Assembly (NCBI GenBank): GCA_963969345.1
Contig: OZ017766.1
Coordinates: 11,284,001 to 11,348,000 of the forward strand
DNA: 64,000 nucleotides
Direction: 5' to 3'
Source: Turbatrix aceti
Taxonomy: Eukaryota; Nematoda; Chromadorea; Rhabditida; Panagrolaimidae
Below, in pieces: positions 33,781-44,173 of this stretch. Under the pieces are notes generated by a model, which worked only from the letters and a program-made list of their open reading frames with translations, was not told the origin of the DNA and did not search any database. How positions within the stretch are numbered: position 1 is the first letter of the stretch; the number at the start of each line of letters is the position of its first letter. Made by a program: the position numbers and the translations under genes.

Positions 33781-34201
33781 TTATTGCAGACAACTAATGT
33801 GTTGCTTTTGTTAGTCTTCAATTACCTGAATGTCGTGTTGTTTGTATTTTCATTATAATTTTACAAGTTCTCGAAATTTCTGAAAAACGTGCAGGTAGTA
33901 TACAAAAAACACAATATTGAGATTCAGCGTTTTTATCAGTGAGCAGGACGAGGGGGGTAAAGCATTTCGATATCGACGCTAATGACAGACTGCTATAAAA
34001 GAGCTTGTTGCCGCACGTTTTGCACCAGTCTTCTTATGCATGAATATCATCACACTGACCCTGATTCTGATGTGATCCAACTCGCTAAAAAAATTTCTGC
34101 GGTCCAATACAGTTTTTTTTGCTATCGCACTCCAAAATTTTATGACCTATTTCAGATTTATTTTTTCAAGTTCATTCGTTTACAATTTGTTTCCTTCCAA
34201 A
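33781..34201 (+). promoter_or_regulatory. promoter of LRAT copy G
   Basis: TTTATCAGTG (33932-33941), CATTTCGATATCG and an intact TATAAAAG (33994-34001) about 200 bp before the ATG. The 5' leader may be spliced at TATTTCAG (about 34,155). Confidence 0.65.
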
Positions 34202-34995
34202 ATGCAGGAGTTTAAAGATGTCAACGAAGTGCTTCCCAATCTAAGAATGGGTGACAGAATCGAAATCCAGGGCTCAGCCTTTGGCTTGACAGTGAGTTCC
34301 CCGGCGTTTTATTTTTCATATTGTTACATAAATAGTAGTTTCATTTCAGCACTGGGCTCTCTTCGTCGAGATAGACAGCAACGATGTGGCGTGGATAATT
34401 CACCTCTACCGATGGAATGACCAAAACACTGAACACAAGGTACTCACTTTTCCAAAATTTAAATCCTAGGCCTTAGAATAAACCTAATAGTGACGCTTTT
34501 TCAGATCCAATACGACCGCCTAGACGAAATCGCAAACGGCCGGAAGATACGAAACAACACACCGTCCGAACTACATAGAAAAGAATACTCTTGGGGTTGG
34601 TTAAAAACATTAAATCAAACAAATAATGTGCCACAATCAAGAAAACGCACGGGAGCCGATGTGATAAAGTATGCGGAGAAGAAGGTACGTAATATTCTTT
34701 ATGTTTTCATTAATTTCCACATAAAATTAATCCAAAAATAATATGGAAATAATTTTAGCGACAAGAAGGCGTCGAGTATTCCTTGTTTGACTACAACTGC
34801 GAGCACTTTGTCAACGAATGCATCTATGGAGATGCGTACTCAGAGCCGGTTAGAATTTCAGTTTTTTTGATGAGATTTTAATATTTTTATTTTTTGTATT
34901 TCTAGGTCGCTCAATGGTTTTCGATATTTACGCCTCCGTGGATATCGCTTTCTGACATCTTGTTTAATGATGTCATAAAGTATCATAAAGTATAA
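34202..34995 (+). CDS. LRAT/PLAAT-like gene copy G, chimeric, intact frame
   Basis: Exons 34202-34291, 34350-34439, 34505-34684, 34759-34848 and 34906-34995 give 179 aa. Exons 1-4 are subfamily 1 (MQEFKDVNEVLP, HWALFVEIDSNDVAWIIH, a 60-codon exon 3, YNCEHFVNECIYG). The last exon (VAQWFSIFTPPWISL) and everything beyond are subfamily 2, matching copy E. The switch lies within intron 4 at about 34,858-34,867, where GTTAGAATTTCAG (subfamily 1) meets a T-run and GATGAGATTTTAA (subfamily 2). Exon 4 ends GAGCCG rather than GAGCAG, so the donor context is weaker. Catalytic His, His and Cys are retained. Confidence 0.8.
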
Positions 34996-35045
34996 AGTAA
35001 AGTAAAGTAACCACTGAGTAATGGTGAAATAAAAATAGTTTTTGA

Positions 35046-35307
35046 TGTAGCGCCCAAAGATTGCATCTTATGCGATCTGTCCGCGCTACTCGATTGTCCC
35101 GCCCCCGCGACTGACCTAGTCGCTGCGGCGGGCAATCGCGTCAGTCCTTGGTCCCCCAACGTCCGCGGTGCCCGCTCCCTATTTTTTGTCTCTGTTTTGT
35201 CTCTTATTAGCTTGTGAGCCTCAATAAATAAATGAGATTTAAATATTTTTATTTTGTGTATTTTTAGGTCGTTCAATTGCTATTGTATCTGTTTTAGATT
35301 TGTATAC
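35046..35307. mobile_element. truncated L1 element after copy G
   Basis: Same truncated LTR and duplicated terminal-exon remnant as after copy E, with a 15-bp extra piece near 35,200. It shows that the 3' part of G came from an E-like locus. Confidence 0.6.
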
Positions 35308-35865
35308 AGGGCAAGACTCTACAGCTTGAACAACCCTTACCTGAAATCTGAGTACCCCAATCGATTTCTCGTGCCAAGATACCCCTGTAAACAAAAAATC
35401 AGAATTGTTGAAGCAAGTTGAAAATTTAACGTCGAAAACTTCCAGAAGCCGTATCTTCAGAATCCGGCTTCTGGAATTTTTTTTATATTGTTCGTTTTTG
35501 CAAGAAAAAATCGCACGAAAGAATCACATTCTTGCTTATAATCGCAAGAAAAATCATGCGTTTCAGACCGGTTTGGCGCATGCTGTCTGGACTATCCTGC
35601 TTTCCATGGTCCCTCACTGGTTTTTCTTCGTTCAGCGTGCGTCGCACTCATGACGAGAGATTTTCCCGTTGCCCGAGCGCGCTGGTCGAATTAGTTCCAA
35701 AAAAAAAGAATTTTGGGCCAAATTTGGAAATTTTTACTTTTTCAAAGTAGAATTGTAAATAGGATAATATTTGAAGCATTTTGATGGGTGTTTCAGAATT
35801 GTGTGACAATTTTTGATCAAAATCGAGTAGGGTTCGGAAGAAAAAATCCACAGGGCATTGAAAAA
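35308..35865. repeat. repeat-derived, shared with T6 interior
   Basis: 35,570-35,860 parallels 22,620-22,895 (CTGTCTGGACTATCCTGC, GTCGCACTCAT, CCCGAGCGCGCTGGTCG). 35,340-35,480 resembles a T2-type arm. No gene recognised. Confidence 0.45.
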
Positions 35866-36365
35866 ATGATTCAATGTCGAGATTTAACTTGTTTAGCTGG
35901 GTTCAAAAAAGGTGGACGATGCTGTATTTCAATATCATCACTCGTGCTACAGATAGACGTGTTCGGTTCGCTATTATACTAGCATTCTTTTGAGCGAAGG
36001 GCCTCACAAGACTTTTTCTATTCCTTTTTAAAAAATATCAAGTTTCAAAATGGAATAAAAAGGAATTTTGACTTTTTGAAACTGATAATGATTTTTTTTG
36101 ACTTATGTATGTTAGAAACTTGAAATGACTTCAAGAGACTTAAAAAAAGAAATTTAAAAAGACATTGGAAAAGAAACTAAAAAAGAAATTCGAAAAGAAA
36201 TCGGGCCCGATGGGCCGACAATATTTTGGGGTAACAAGAAAATAAAAATTTTCTCCAAACTCCTTTTTTTTGTACTTTTTTTCAAACCCCATTTGTAACG
36301 TCACAGTTTCCACATTTTCGCGTTTTTTGTGAACATAACGTCACAGATTTGTTTCCGACGTAAAA
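35866..36365. repeat. block RB, inverted copy
   Basis: Reverse complement of 20,033-20,540. Its end carries TTTCCGAC, the uninterrupted target of the h2 MITE at 45,497. Confidence 0.55.
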
Positions 36366-36696
36366 TGATCACTTCAGTGCAATTTTTTTACCACACTCGT
36401 CAAAATATCGAGATCTGAGGGTTTTGACGTAAATAGAAATCAGCTCAAAATCAGTTGAAATTACAGATCATTTACGTAATTCGGATTTTCATATAGTTCT
36501 GCTCATCAGATTTATCTATAAATATCAGATATTTGAAAATTATTTGATTTGACATTCCAAATACCTACAAGAGTACAAAAGATCATTTATTTATTTCACA
36601 AAATGCAACACTGCACTGGAGCAACAGAGTAGAAATTCAATCAAAAAGGGGCTCTAAAATATTTGTATTTCTTGATTTGATTGAATAAAATCATAT
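36366..36696. other. non-coding, 3' flank of copy H
   Basis: Matches (inverted) the 3' flank of copy J, 45,150-45,488. No gene. Confidence 0.45.
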
Positions 36697-37837
36697 TTAC
36701 GAATTGCTCTTGAATTTTTCGCCGAACTTATCGGTAGCTTCCTTTTTCGACGTTTTGTCGGGGGAGTTTACCATGTCGCTGCTGCTAGCTGAGCCGCCCT
36801 GCAAAATCTATTTTAGTTAAACTATGAAATTATAAATTGTGAAGCTCACGGCAATTGCGAGGATGAGAGACTCGAACCAATTCATGATATCTGGTGTGTT
36901 ATAATACAAACATTGTGCAAATATAAAAAAAAATTTTTGGTACGAATGCTGACTTTACAGCTGACAATAAAAAACACACTTATTTCTCAATAAAAAACGT
37001 TTTATTTATTTTCCGCACAGGTACTTATGGATACGTAGACATGATTCGAAAAATTGCCAAGTTTTCCTAATCAGATATCTTATAACATGAATGCAGGAAA
37101 TGTCGGCCTAAAAATTGAACGTCGTATGTAAATATTATTTGTGAAAAGTAAGTTTTGTTTCCATAAAACTGAAATTCTAACCTGCTCAGAGTACGCATCT
37201 CCATAGATGCATTCGTTGACAAAGTGCTCGCAGTTGTAGTCAAACAAGGAATACTCGACGCCTTCTTGTCGCTAAAATTATTTCCATATTATTTTTGGAT
37301 TAATTTTATGTGGAAATTAATGAAAACATAAAGAATATTACGTACCTTCTTCTCCGCATACTTTATCACATCGGCTCCCGTGCGTTTTCTTGATTGTGGC
37401 ACATTATTTGTTTGATTTAATGTTTTTAACCAACCCCAAGAGTATTTGTTTCTTGGGATTGGTAGTTCGTACCTTGGTGTGTCGTACCTTATCTTCCGGC
37501 CGTTTGCGATTTCGTCTAGGCGGTCGTATTGGATCTGAAAAAGCGTCACTATTAGGTTTATTCTAAGGCCAAGGATTTTAATTTTGTAAAAGTGAGTACC
37601 TTGTGTTCAGTGTTTTGGTCATTCCATCGGTAGAGGTGAATGATCCACGCAACACCGTCGCTGTCTATCTCGACGAAGAGAGCCCAGTGCTGAAATAAAA
37701 TTACTATTTTTGTAGCAGTATGAAAAATAAAAAGCCGGAAAACTCACTGTCAAGCCTAAAGCAAATCCCTGGATTTCGATTCTGTCACCCATTTTTAGAT
37801 AGGGAAGCACTTCGTTGACATCTTTAAACTCCTGCAT
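36697..37837 (-). CDS. LRAT/PLAAT-like gene copy H, two possible C-termini
   Basis: Exons: 37748-37837 (ATG), 37600-37689, 37346-37534 and 37182-37271, then either terminal exon 6a 37006-37107 (ADISCIHVIRYLI...LCGK, TAA; 186 aa) or exon 6b 36850-36948 (HSYQKFFFIFAQCLYY...) spliced to tail exon 36697-36798 (GGSASSSDM...FKSNS, TAA; 219 aa). Every route is phase zero, and each acceptor and donor is plausible (TTTTTAG, GTCAG, GTGAGC). Exon 3 is 63 codons, the longest insert in the family. HWALFVEIDSDGVAWIIH and YNCEHFVNECIYG are intact. Predicted membrane-associated thiol acyltransferase/phospholipase; substrate unknown. Confidence 0.85.
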
Positions 37838-38260
37838 TTTGGAAGGGAACAAATTGTAAACGAAGATCTGTCCTTGAAAAAATAAATCTGAAATAGGTAA
37901 TTAAATTTTGGAGTGCGATAGCAAAAAAGACTCTATTGGACCGCAGAAACTTTTTGAACGAGTTGGATTACATCAGAATCAGGGTCAGTGTCATGAATTT
38001 CATGCATAAGAAGACTGGTACAAAACGTGCGGCAACAAGATCTTTTGTAGCATGTCATGAGCGTCTATATCGAAATTCTTTACCCCCCTCGTCCTGCTCA
38101 CTGATAAGAACGCTGAATCTCAATATTGTGTTTTTTGTATACTACCTGCACGTTTTTCAGAAATTTCGAGAACTTGTAAAATTATAATGAAAATACAAAC
38201 AACACGACATTCAGGCAATTGAAGACTTACAAAAGCAACACATTAGCTTTATGCAATAAA
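37838..38260 (-). promoter_or_regulatory. promoter of LRAT copy H
   Basis: Forward CACTGATAAG at 38099-38108, drifted TATA position (forward CTTTTGTAG). Uninterrupted through TTTATGCAATAAAGG, the empty site for the insertions beside B, C and I. Confidence 0.6.
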
Positions 38261-38761
38261 GGAATTCTTTTAATAAAAAATGTTGTTTTTTAAAATTTTC
38301 GTAGAACTTTAATTGTCATTTGAAGATTCGTATGATTCGATCAGTCATTCAATACGCAACCTGGAGCTTCTGATGAGTATGAACTTCTACAAGTATACAA
38401 AAAAACTCAATATTGAGATTTGGCGCGCTTATCAGTGTGCAAAAAGCGGTGGAGAGTACTGCATTTCGATCAGGGTTTATCGAACAGCCTGTTATTTTGT
38501 TCTCGAAGAAACACGAACAATTTTTTAGCATTGTTTGAAAAACAGAACTAACGCGATCAATTTTGACCTTGTTCGCGAACGAACGCAAACGAACATAAAA
38601 TAAATTATTTTCATAATTTGTGCAAAATTTTGTATCAATGAGTAGAAAATCGAAAATTTGGCAAGTCCATTTATATCGTTTTTGATACCAGTATTTCTAC
38701 ACCTTTTATTGGCTAAGTTTTGTGCATTTATTTATTTATTTATTTCACCATTACTCAGTGG
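38261..38761 (+). promoter_or_regulatory. orphan LRAT-family promoter beside copy H
   Basis: CTTATCAGTG at 38428-38437 in a plus-strand LRAT-type start region without a following gene; head-to-head with H. GTTCGCGAACGAAC motifs follow. Confidence 0.45.
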
Positions 38762-39300
38762 CAGAGTTGTTCGATGCTCACCAAATTGCTCCTGCTCACT
38801 GCTCGCTCCTGCTCAGCTCACGAGCGCGAGCGGAGCGAGCGCGAAAAATTGGAGTGCTCAATGAGCATGAGCAGAGCGAGCACGAAAAATTGAATTGCTC
38901 AAAGAGCGTGAGCAGAGCGAGCAAGAGAAATTTTTAAAATGAGCACTGCTCACTATAAATTTAGTGCTACAAATACTAAAATACTGGTAATTTCGACCAA
39001 AAACACGATGTTGGGGGTATCTCCAAGGAGTATACGGTCTTTCTTTTAGTGAGGAACTGAATTTTGGCTCAAAATTCACTTTTTTTTGTGTGAGCCATGT
39101 TCGCTCATTGCTCGCTCTTGCTCAACTCACGAGCGTGAGCAGAGCAAGAGCAAAGGATCTGAGAATAAAAGAGCGCGAGCGGAGCGAGCGCGAAAATTTT
39201 AGGAACTCAAAGAGCATGAGCAGAGCGAGCACGGAAAATTGAATTGCTCAAAGAGCGCGAGCAGAGCGAGCACTGAAAATTGTCGAATTGAACAACTCTG
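38762..39300. mobile_element. hAT-like MITE family h5 (GAGCGAGC array)
   Basis: Termini CAGAGTTGTTCGATG and CGAATTGAACAACTCTG, flanked by the 8-bp duplication CTCAGTGG (38754-38761, 39301-39308). Equivalent loci at about 9,955 and 54,262 are empty. Both sides of the interior are arrays of GAGCGAGC/GAGCAGAGCGAGC units. No protein. Confidence 0.88.
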
Positions 39301-39308
39301 CTCAGTGG

Positions 39309-39765
39309 TTAGTTATCATTAGACCAGATGTTAGGAGACACAAATGATGTCCACGTAGGCGTAAATGTCTCAATACGAGATTTCGCAATTTCCTTTTCCC
39401 AAATTTTATGCATGTTGTTTGACTTTTTTTTTAACATTGACATTTTTCTAGGTTTTAGTTTGTTTCATCTGTTCGGAAAATTTTGCTTTGTTCGCGAAGG
39501 AACGCGAACAAAAAAATTTTGAATCAATTTGTTCGCGAACGAACACAAACGAACACATTCTCAGAATTTTTCATAACCAACGTAGCACGGGGCACTATTT
39601 TTTATGAAAAACACTTCTAAAGCCGAGTCTCGTGAATCCGAATTTTATAAAATAAAATATCGCGGTTTGGGACCTTTCCCCCGAAGGCCTACAACTCTGA
39701 CTCAAAACATTTGAAAGTGTCAAAATGATGTGTCCTCGATCCTAAATCGGCTCGCAGAGTGTCTG
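39309..39765. repeat. GTTCGCGAAC region and T1 end, copy 2
   Basis: Same as 9,960-10,415, including the T1 end finishing GTCTG at 39,765. Non-coding. Confidence 0.6.
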
Positions 39766-40343
39766 TTTTAAAATTTTTTCCATACCTCATTTTTTTCTGC
39801 ATTTTTTTGCATTTTACTTCTAGAAGAAGTTTGACGCATAAAAAATAACATTTTTTACAAGGCATAAAACACGTCTCTTTGTAGCACGAGTGAAGATAAT
39901 GAAACACAGCATCCTCCGCCCTTTTTTTACCCGGCTGAACAAGTTAAATCTCGACATTGAATCACTTTTTTTCATACTTGCACATAGTCCAGAAAATTCG
40001 AGAACATGACAACAAAACAAAAAAAATGATAACGAAAGTCCTTTGTATACCGTGTGTCAATGTATTTCAAGAGATGATAAAACACTTTTTTTTTAATGAA
40101 TTTCCGGATGTTGTTATCGAAAGCACTTTTTCCCCATTTGCAAAATGTGCGCAGTGAACAAAGTTGACTCACATTTTAATGTCCAAAATATATTGAAGTG
40201 ACATTTATGATTCACAATTACCATACAATCTCACCATACAAAATGTCGAGATTCAATGTCAAGAATCAGCTCGTTTATCAGTGTGCTGGGCGGCGAATGC
40301 CACGTGATAGACAGCTAGCTACAAATAGGCATATTCGGTTTTC
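39766..40343 (+). promoter_or_regulatory. 5' region of subfamily-3 locus 2
   Basis: TTTATCAGTG at about 40,274-40,283, then GTGCTGGGCGG. A short deletion compared with locus 1. Confidence 0.5.
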
Positions 40344-40914
40344 ATGACTACCACACTCACCCATAGGGAACTTTGCATCAAGTTTCTCCCTCTCTACCGG
40401 GTTTTTGTTTTGATGTTGCACCTATTTTTAATAAAAGTTCTATGTTTCAGAAAACTATTTGCCATACCGGTTCAACGGCAACGCACCGGAGCCGACGCTC
40501 CATTCTGCGGATGTTCTATTCAATAAATTTTTTCTTACTTAAGAATTGTAAACAACAGATCTGCGGGTGTCTATAATAATATCGCTTAAAGTTCTTATCG
40601 CGATTTACGTTGCCCCATTGGTTGATATAAAATCAGCATTTGTACCGATTTTTTTAAATTTAAAACTCAAAATGTTTTTAGCTTACTAAGGTGTCCAAGC
40701 TTATGAATCCGTTCGAGATCATCATCAACGCGAGTGCCGTGAGTTTTAAATTATATCCTAGACGTTTTATCGAAGATTAATTTTTCAGGGCGGCTCAGCG
40801 AGTACGTCAAGCCAGGGTGGCTCATCTAACAACAGCAGTCAGGGCAGCAGCAGCGGAGAAGCACACAAGTCAAAACAGGAAGCTACTGATAAGTACAGCA
40901 AACGATTCAGCTAG
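40344..40914 (+). pseudogene. subfamily-3 LRAT-tail locus 2
   Basis: ATG frame 40344-40526 with RTGAD, tail exons 40682-40738 (LTKVSKLMNPFEIII) and 40789-40914 (GGSASTSSQGG...SKRFS, TAG). No HW or NCEHF box. Confidence 0.55.
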
Positions 40915-41640
40915 TCTATATGTAGATACGCGATTTCATTTCGTATCTACATATAGACCGCCATGTTCCTGGCGCCTGCGCAATACCAGCAAGAATGTAA
41001 TTTCTAGAAACAATATTACTATCAAAAGAATAAATATAACTAACATCAAATATTTAAATCGTTTATAAATACACATAAAATAAAATTTTGTAAGAAATGT
41101 TTTCGTGATTCCAAAACCCGTGGCGCCCGCTACAAAAATGTCGTGTCCTCCTCAACTTAAAGTCAGATGTTTTTTGAGAAAACTAAATACACCAGTCGAT
41201 TTCTCGTGCTAAGATACCACTGTTGTGGCGGTGTCACCACTGAAAGGAGGGCGCCGGAAGAAGGGGCGCGAAAGGAAGACAAGTTACTCACCGAACGCGC
41301 GCTCTAACAATAATAACTGAACAACAAAGAGAAAAGGGGAAGCAATTGCGCGCCATGGGGGTTGGACTCCCGCCATCGCGGGAGGACCGCGGCGTGCGTG
41401 CGCATTGCGAGGGAAATTACGCTCGCGTAGCGACACTGTATACCAAAAATCAGAATTTTTGAAGCATTTTGAAACTTTGACATTGCAAATTGCAATATCT
41501 CCAGAATCCGGCATTTAAAAATTTTTTTTATGGGTTTTTGGACCCTCCCAATAGGTGCTTACAACTATGGCACAAAAGAGGAAGGTGTAAAATGCCTGTG
41601 TCGTCGGAAATAAATCGGCTCGCAGTAAAGTAACTTTATT
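40915..41640. repeat. subfamily-3 3' block and T1 empty site
   Basis: 40,915-41,290 is the shared 3' block. 41,285-41,440 is GC-rich with an unusual CCATCGCGG hairpin. 41,440-41,560 holds CCGGCATTTAAAAATTT, the uninterrupted TTAA target of T1 at 57,189. Confidence 0.55.
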
Positions 41641-41955
41641 TCGCAGTAAAAAAAATAAAGAAATAAACCGTCCCGCCAAATTTTGAAAATTTGTCGCTAG
41701 TGCCAACTTCGTTCAAAATATCAAAATGAAAAAAGCAAACAACTTGGCATTTAACCAAGCAATGGTTTACTACTGCAACGTTTTGGTCAACGTACAACGG
41801 GTGAATTTTCTCCAACATTTGTGGTACAAATCAGTGTTCCGCCCGTAAAAAAATCGACTTTGGAGTCGCTCCGAAGTCATGATCTTGAGTCGAGCAATGA
41901 GGGCTGGCAAAAAAATGTAAACAGAACGCTTCAAAATCAAGCAATTCTGTTTGGT
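41641..41955. repeat. partial block RA
   Basis: 41,668-41,790 matches the start of RA, and 41,800-41,955 matches 778-945. The RA interior is missing between them. Confidence 0.5.
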
Positions 41956-42145
41956 ATTTATTTATTGTCCTTCTCAATGGTAGGAACCACATAACATACA
42001 TACTACAATATTCATAATGCGACTACATGAAACGTTACCTCTGTCGTTGGATGTTGACGCGGACTCCGGAGTCGGGGAGTCGAAAAGTTCTGGAGGGATG
42101 TTGCGCTACTGCCTCCAGAGTGCGCAGCTCGCGTGGAGTAGGGTT
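41956..42145 (-). mobile_element. probable 5'-truncated LINE 3' end
   Basis: Minus-strand open frame ending RTLEAVAQHPSRTFRLP...QRQR (stop near 42,031), then a 3' tail with AATAAATAAA, inserted into the CAATTCTGTTT target seen uninterrupted at 940. A short 3' coding stub plus simple tail fits a truncated non-LTR retrotransposon, but the piece is too short to name. Confidence 0.35.
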
Positions 42146-43440
42146 GTCATTTGCTTTCACACTGAGCCAAAGGCGATTTTTCCCACAGACCCTACTACTT
42201 TTTCGATCTCGATTGTCGGAAAATTGGTACCAAAAATGAGTGTATGTTGCGCGAATTAATCTGGTGAAGCCAAAAAAATAGATAAAAATTCGTGAGTTAC
42301 ACCATTTGGTAGGCCGAAAAATTTCTTACATGATTTTCTATTTCGATCTGTTAAACAGTGCTTTACATCATAGCCTCAGGCGATGGAACAAGTAGGGTTC
42401 GGGAGAATTGCTACCGTATGTCCCCCTGAATATGGTAAGTGCCTGAAAACTTCAGAATAGATAAAAAAGATACCGCTCTTTCGATTGGTAATATTCGCTT
42501 TTCGATCAAAGTTTCAAAATGTAATTTCAAATTTCTAAAAAAAAAACGTTTTTTCGGCCATTTATCGATTTGATATCAAAAAACTGAGTATTCCATTCAA
42601 AAGGAAATTTAGTTTTTGGTATGTACTGATATTTTCAGCTTTTTATCTGCGTTTTAAAAAACCTGTGGATTTTTTCTTCTGAACCCTACTCGATTTTGAT
42701 CAAAAATTGTCCGATTCTTTTAAAACATGCACCAAAATCATTTTTCGAAACTTTTTCAAACGCTTAAAAATGAACTAATAAATTTTTTTTGAAGTATACA
42801 TGGTATTTTACGTTTTGTGGCAAAATTCATGCTAAAACGCCCCAGAAATCACCGATGCCACGGTGCGGAGTGTTCCCAACACGAAAATTTTTAGCGATTG
42901 TGTAAAAGTGTTATGTATTCGTCGACAGTTTTCGGGTATTCATATCATTTGCATTTTTTTGGCATTTTGCTATTGTGTCAAGCTAAGATCAAGCTTTTTA
43001 TAGCACTTCGCACTTTATCGATTGCTTGCAAATGAACTTCGCTGCAGGAGTCCAAAGAGGGAAAATATTGAATTTTTGTGTAGGCCTCCTGACTTCCCTG
43101 TACTAAAATTTGAAAGCAGGCAAGGATGTCTGAAGGCTGTGTGAAGTAATCTGAAAGCTTGGAAGAATTACTGAATACAAAATAAAACCCCAGGTAATTT
43201 TATAAAAAAATTTGATGCCAACTGCCCTTCAATCATTTTTTCCTTTTTTTTGCAATTGTGAAGCCAAATCTTGGCACCCCAGCTGTCGCAGCGCAATCCT
43301 ACCTAACAATTTGCAGAACTCTCATGGCACAATCGCATAAAACGGAAAAAAATGATTAAAACTTGGTTGGTATACAAAAAATAGTGAAACCGCCCCAAAA
43401 CTTGGAAAAATTCAAAAACCTACGTCGGTGGAGGAAGGTT
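42146..43440. repeat. repeat-derived, no gene recognised
   Basis: 42,570-43,080 is almost identical to 63,485-64,000. 42,180-42,320 is a diverged relative of the T6 interior (23,200-23,400 and 23,650-23,740). 43,140-43,455 is inverted relative to 26,745-27,055 (gene fragment in the TA element). Confidence 0.45.
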
Positions 43441-44173
43441 CGCTCGGATAAGGGTGCCGTATACGCGTGAGCAGCAGCGCAAAATGATGCGTGCACGTTG
43501 CGCGCAGGGCTTCGGTGTCGAGTCTGGAGCATAAATTAAAATTTATGACAACCTTGGGGCACGATGGGAATTTAAGTCATGAAAAAAGTTGCAAAATTCG
43601 AAGTTGTAAAAATCGAAGTTGCAAAATTCGAAGTAGTGTCACTAAACCTGGCCGCTCACGTTCTCTTCCTCGCGCTCGTATCTCGCTCGCCAGTCCCTGG
43701 GAGAATGGTCACACAGTCCCGGCACCAATTTTTATTAAAAGAATTCCTTTATTGCATACAGCTAATGTGTTGCTTTTGTTAGTCTTCAATTACCTGAATG
43801 TCGTGTTGTTTGTATTTTCATTATAATTTTACAAGTTCTCGAAATTTCTGAAAAACGTGCAGGTAGTATACAAAAAACACAATATTGAGATTCAGCGTTC
43901 TTATCAGTGAGCAGTAGGAGGGGGGTATAGCATTTCGATATCGACGCTAATGACAGACTGCTATAAAAGAGCTTGTTGCCGCACGTTTTGTACCAGTCTT
44001 CTTATGCATGAAATTCATGACACTGACCCTGATTCTGATGTGATCCAACTCGTTCAAAAAGTTTCTGCGGTCCAATAGAGTCTTTTTTGCTATCGCACTT
44101 CAAAATTTAATTACCTATTTCAGATTTATTTTTTCAAGGACAAATCTTCGTTTTAAATTTATTCCCTTCCAAA
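43441..44173 (+). promoter_or_regulatory. upstream region and promoter of LRAT copy J
   Basis: 43,455-43,745 is the T1-core segment shared with G. CTTATCAGTG (43900-43909) and TATAAAAG (43962-43969) are 53 bp apart. The following leader has a TATTTCAG acceptor before the ATG. Confidence 0.65.

Noticed and set aside
38750..39300. CRISPR-like array
   Set aside because: The GAGCGAGC units are irregular, mirror-imaged and without unique spacers. Element ends and 8-bp duplications identify a MITE in eukaryotic DNA.
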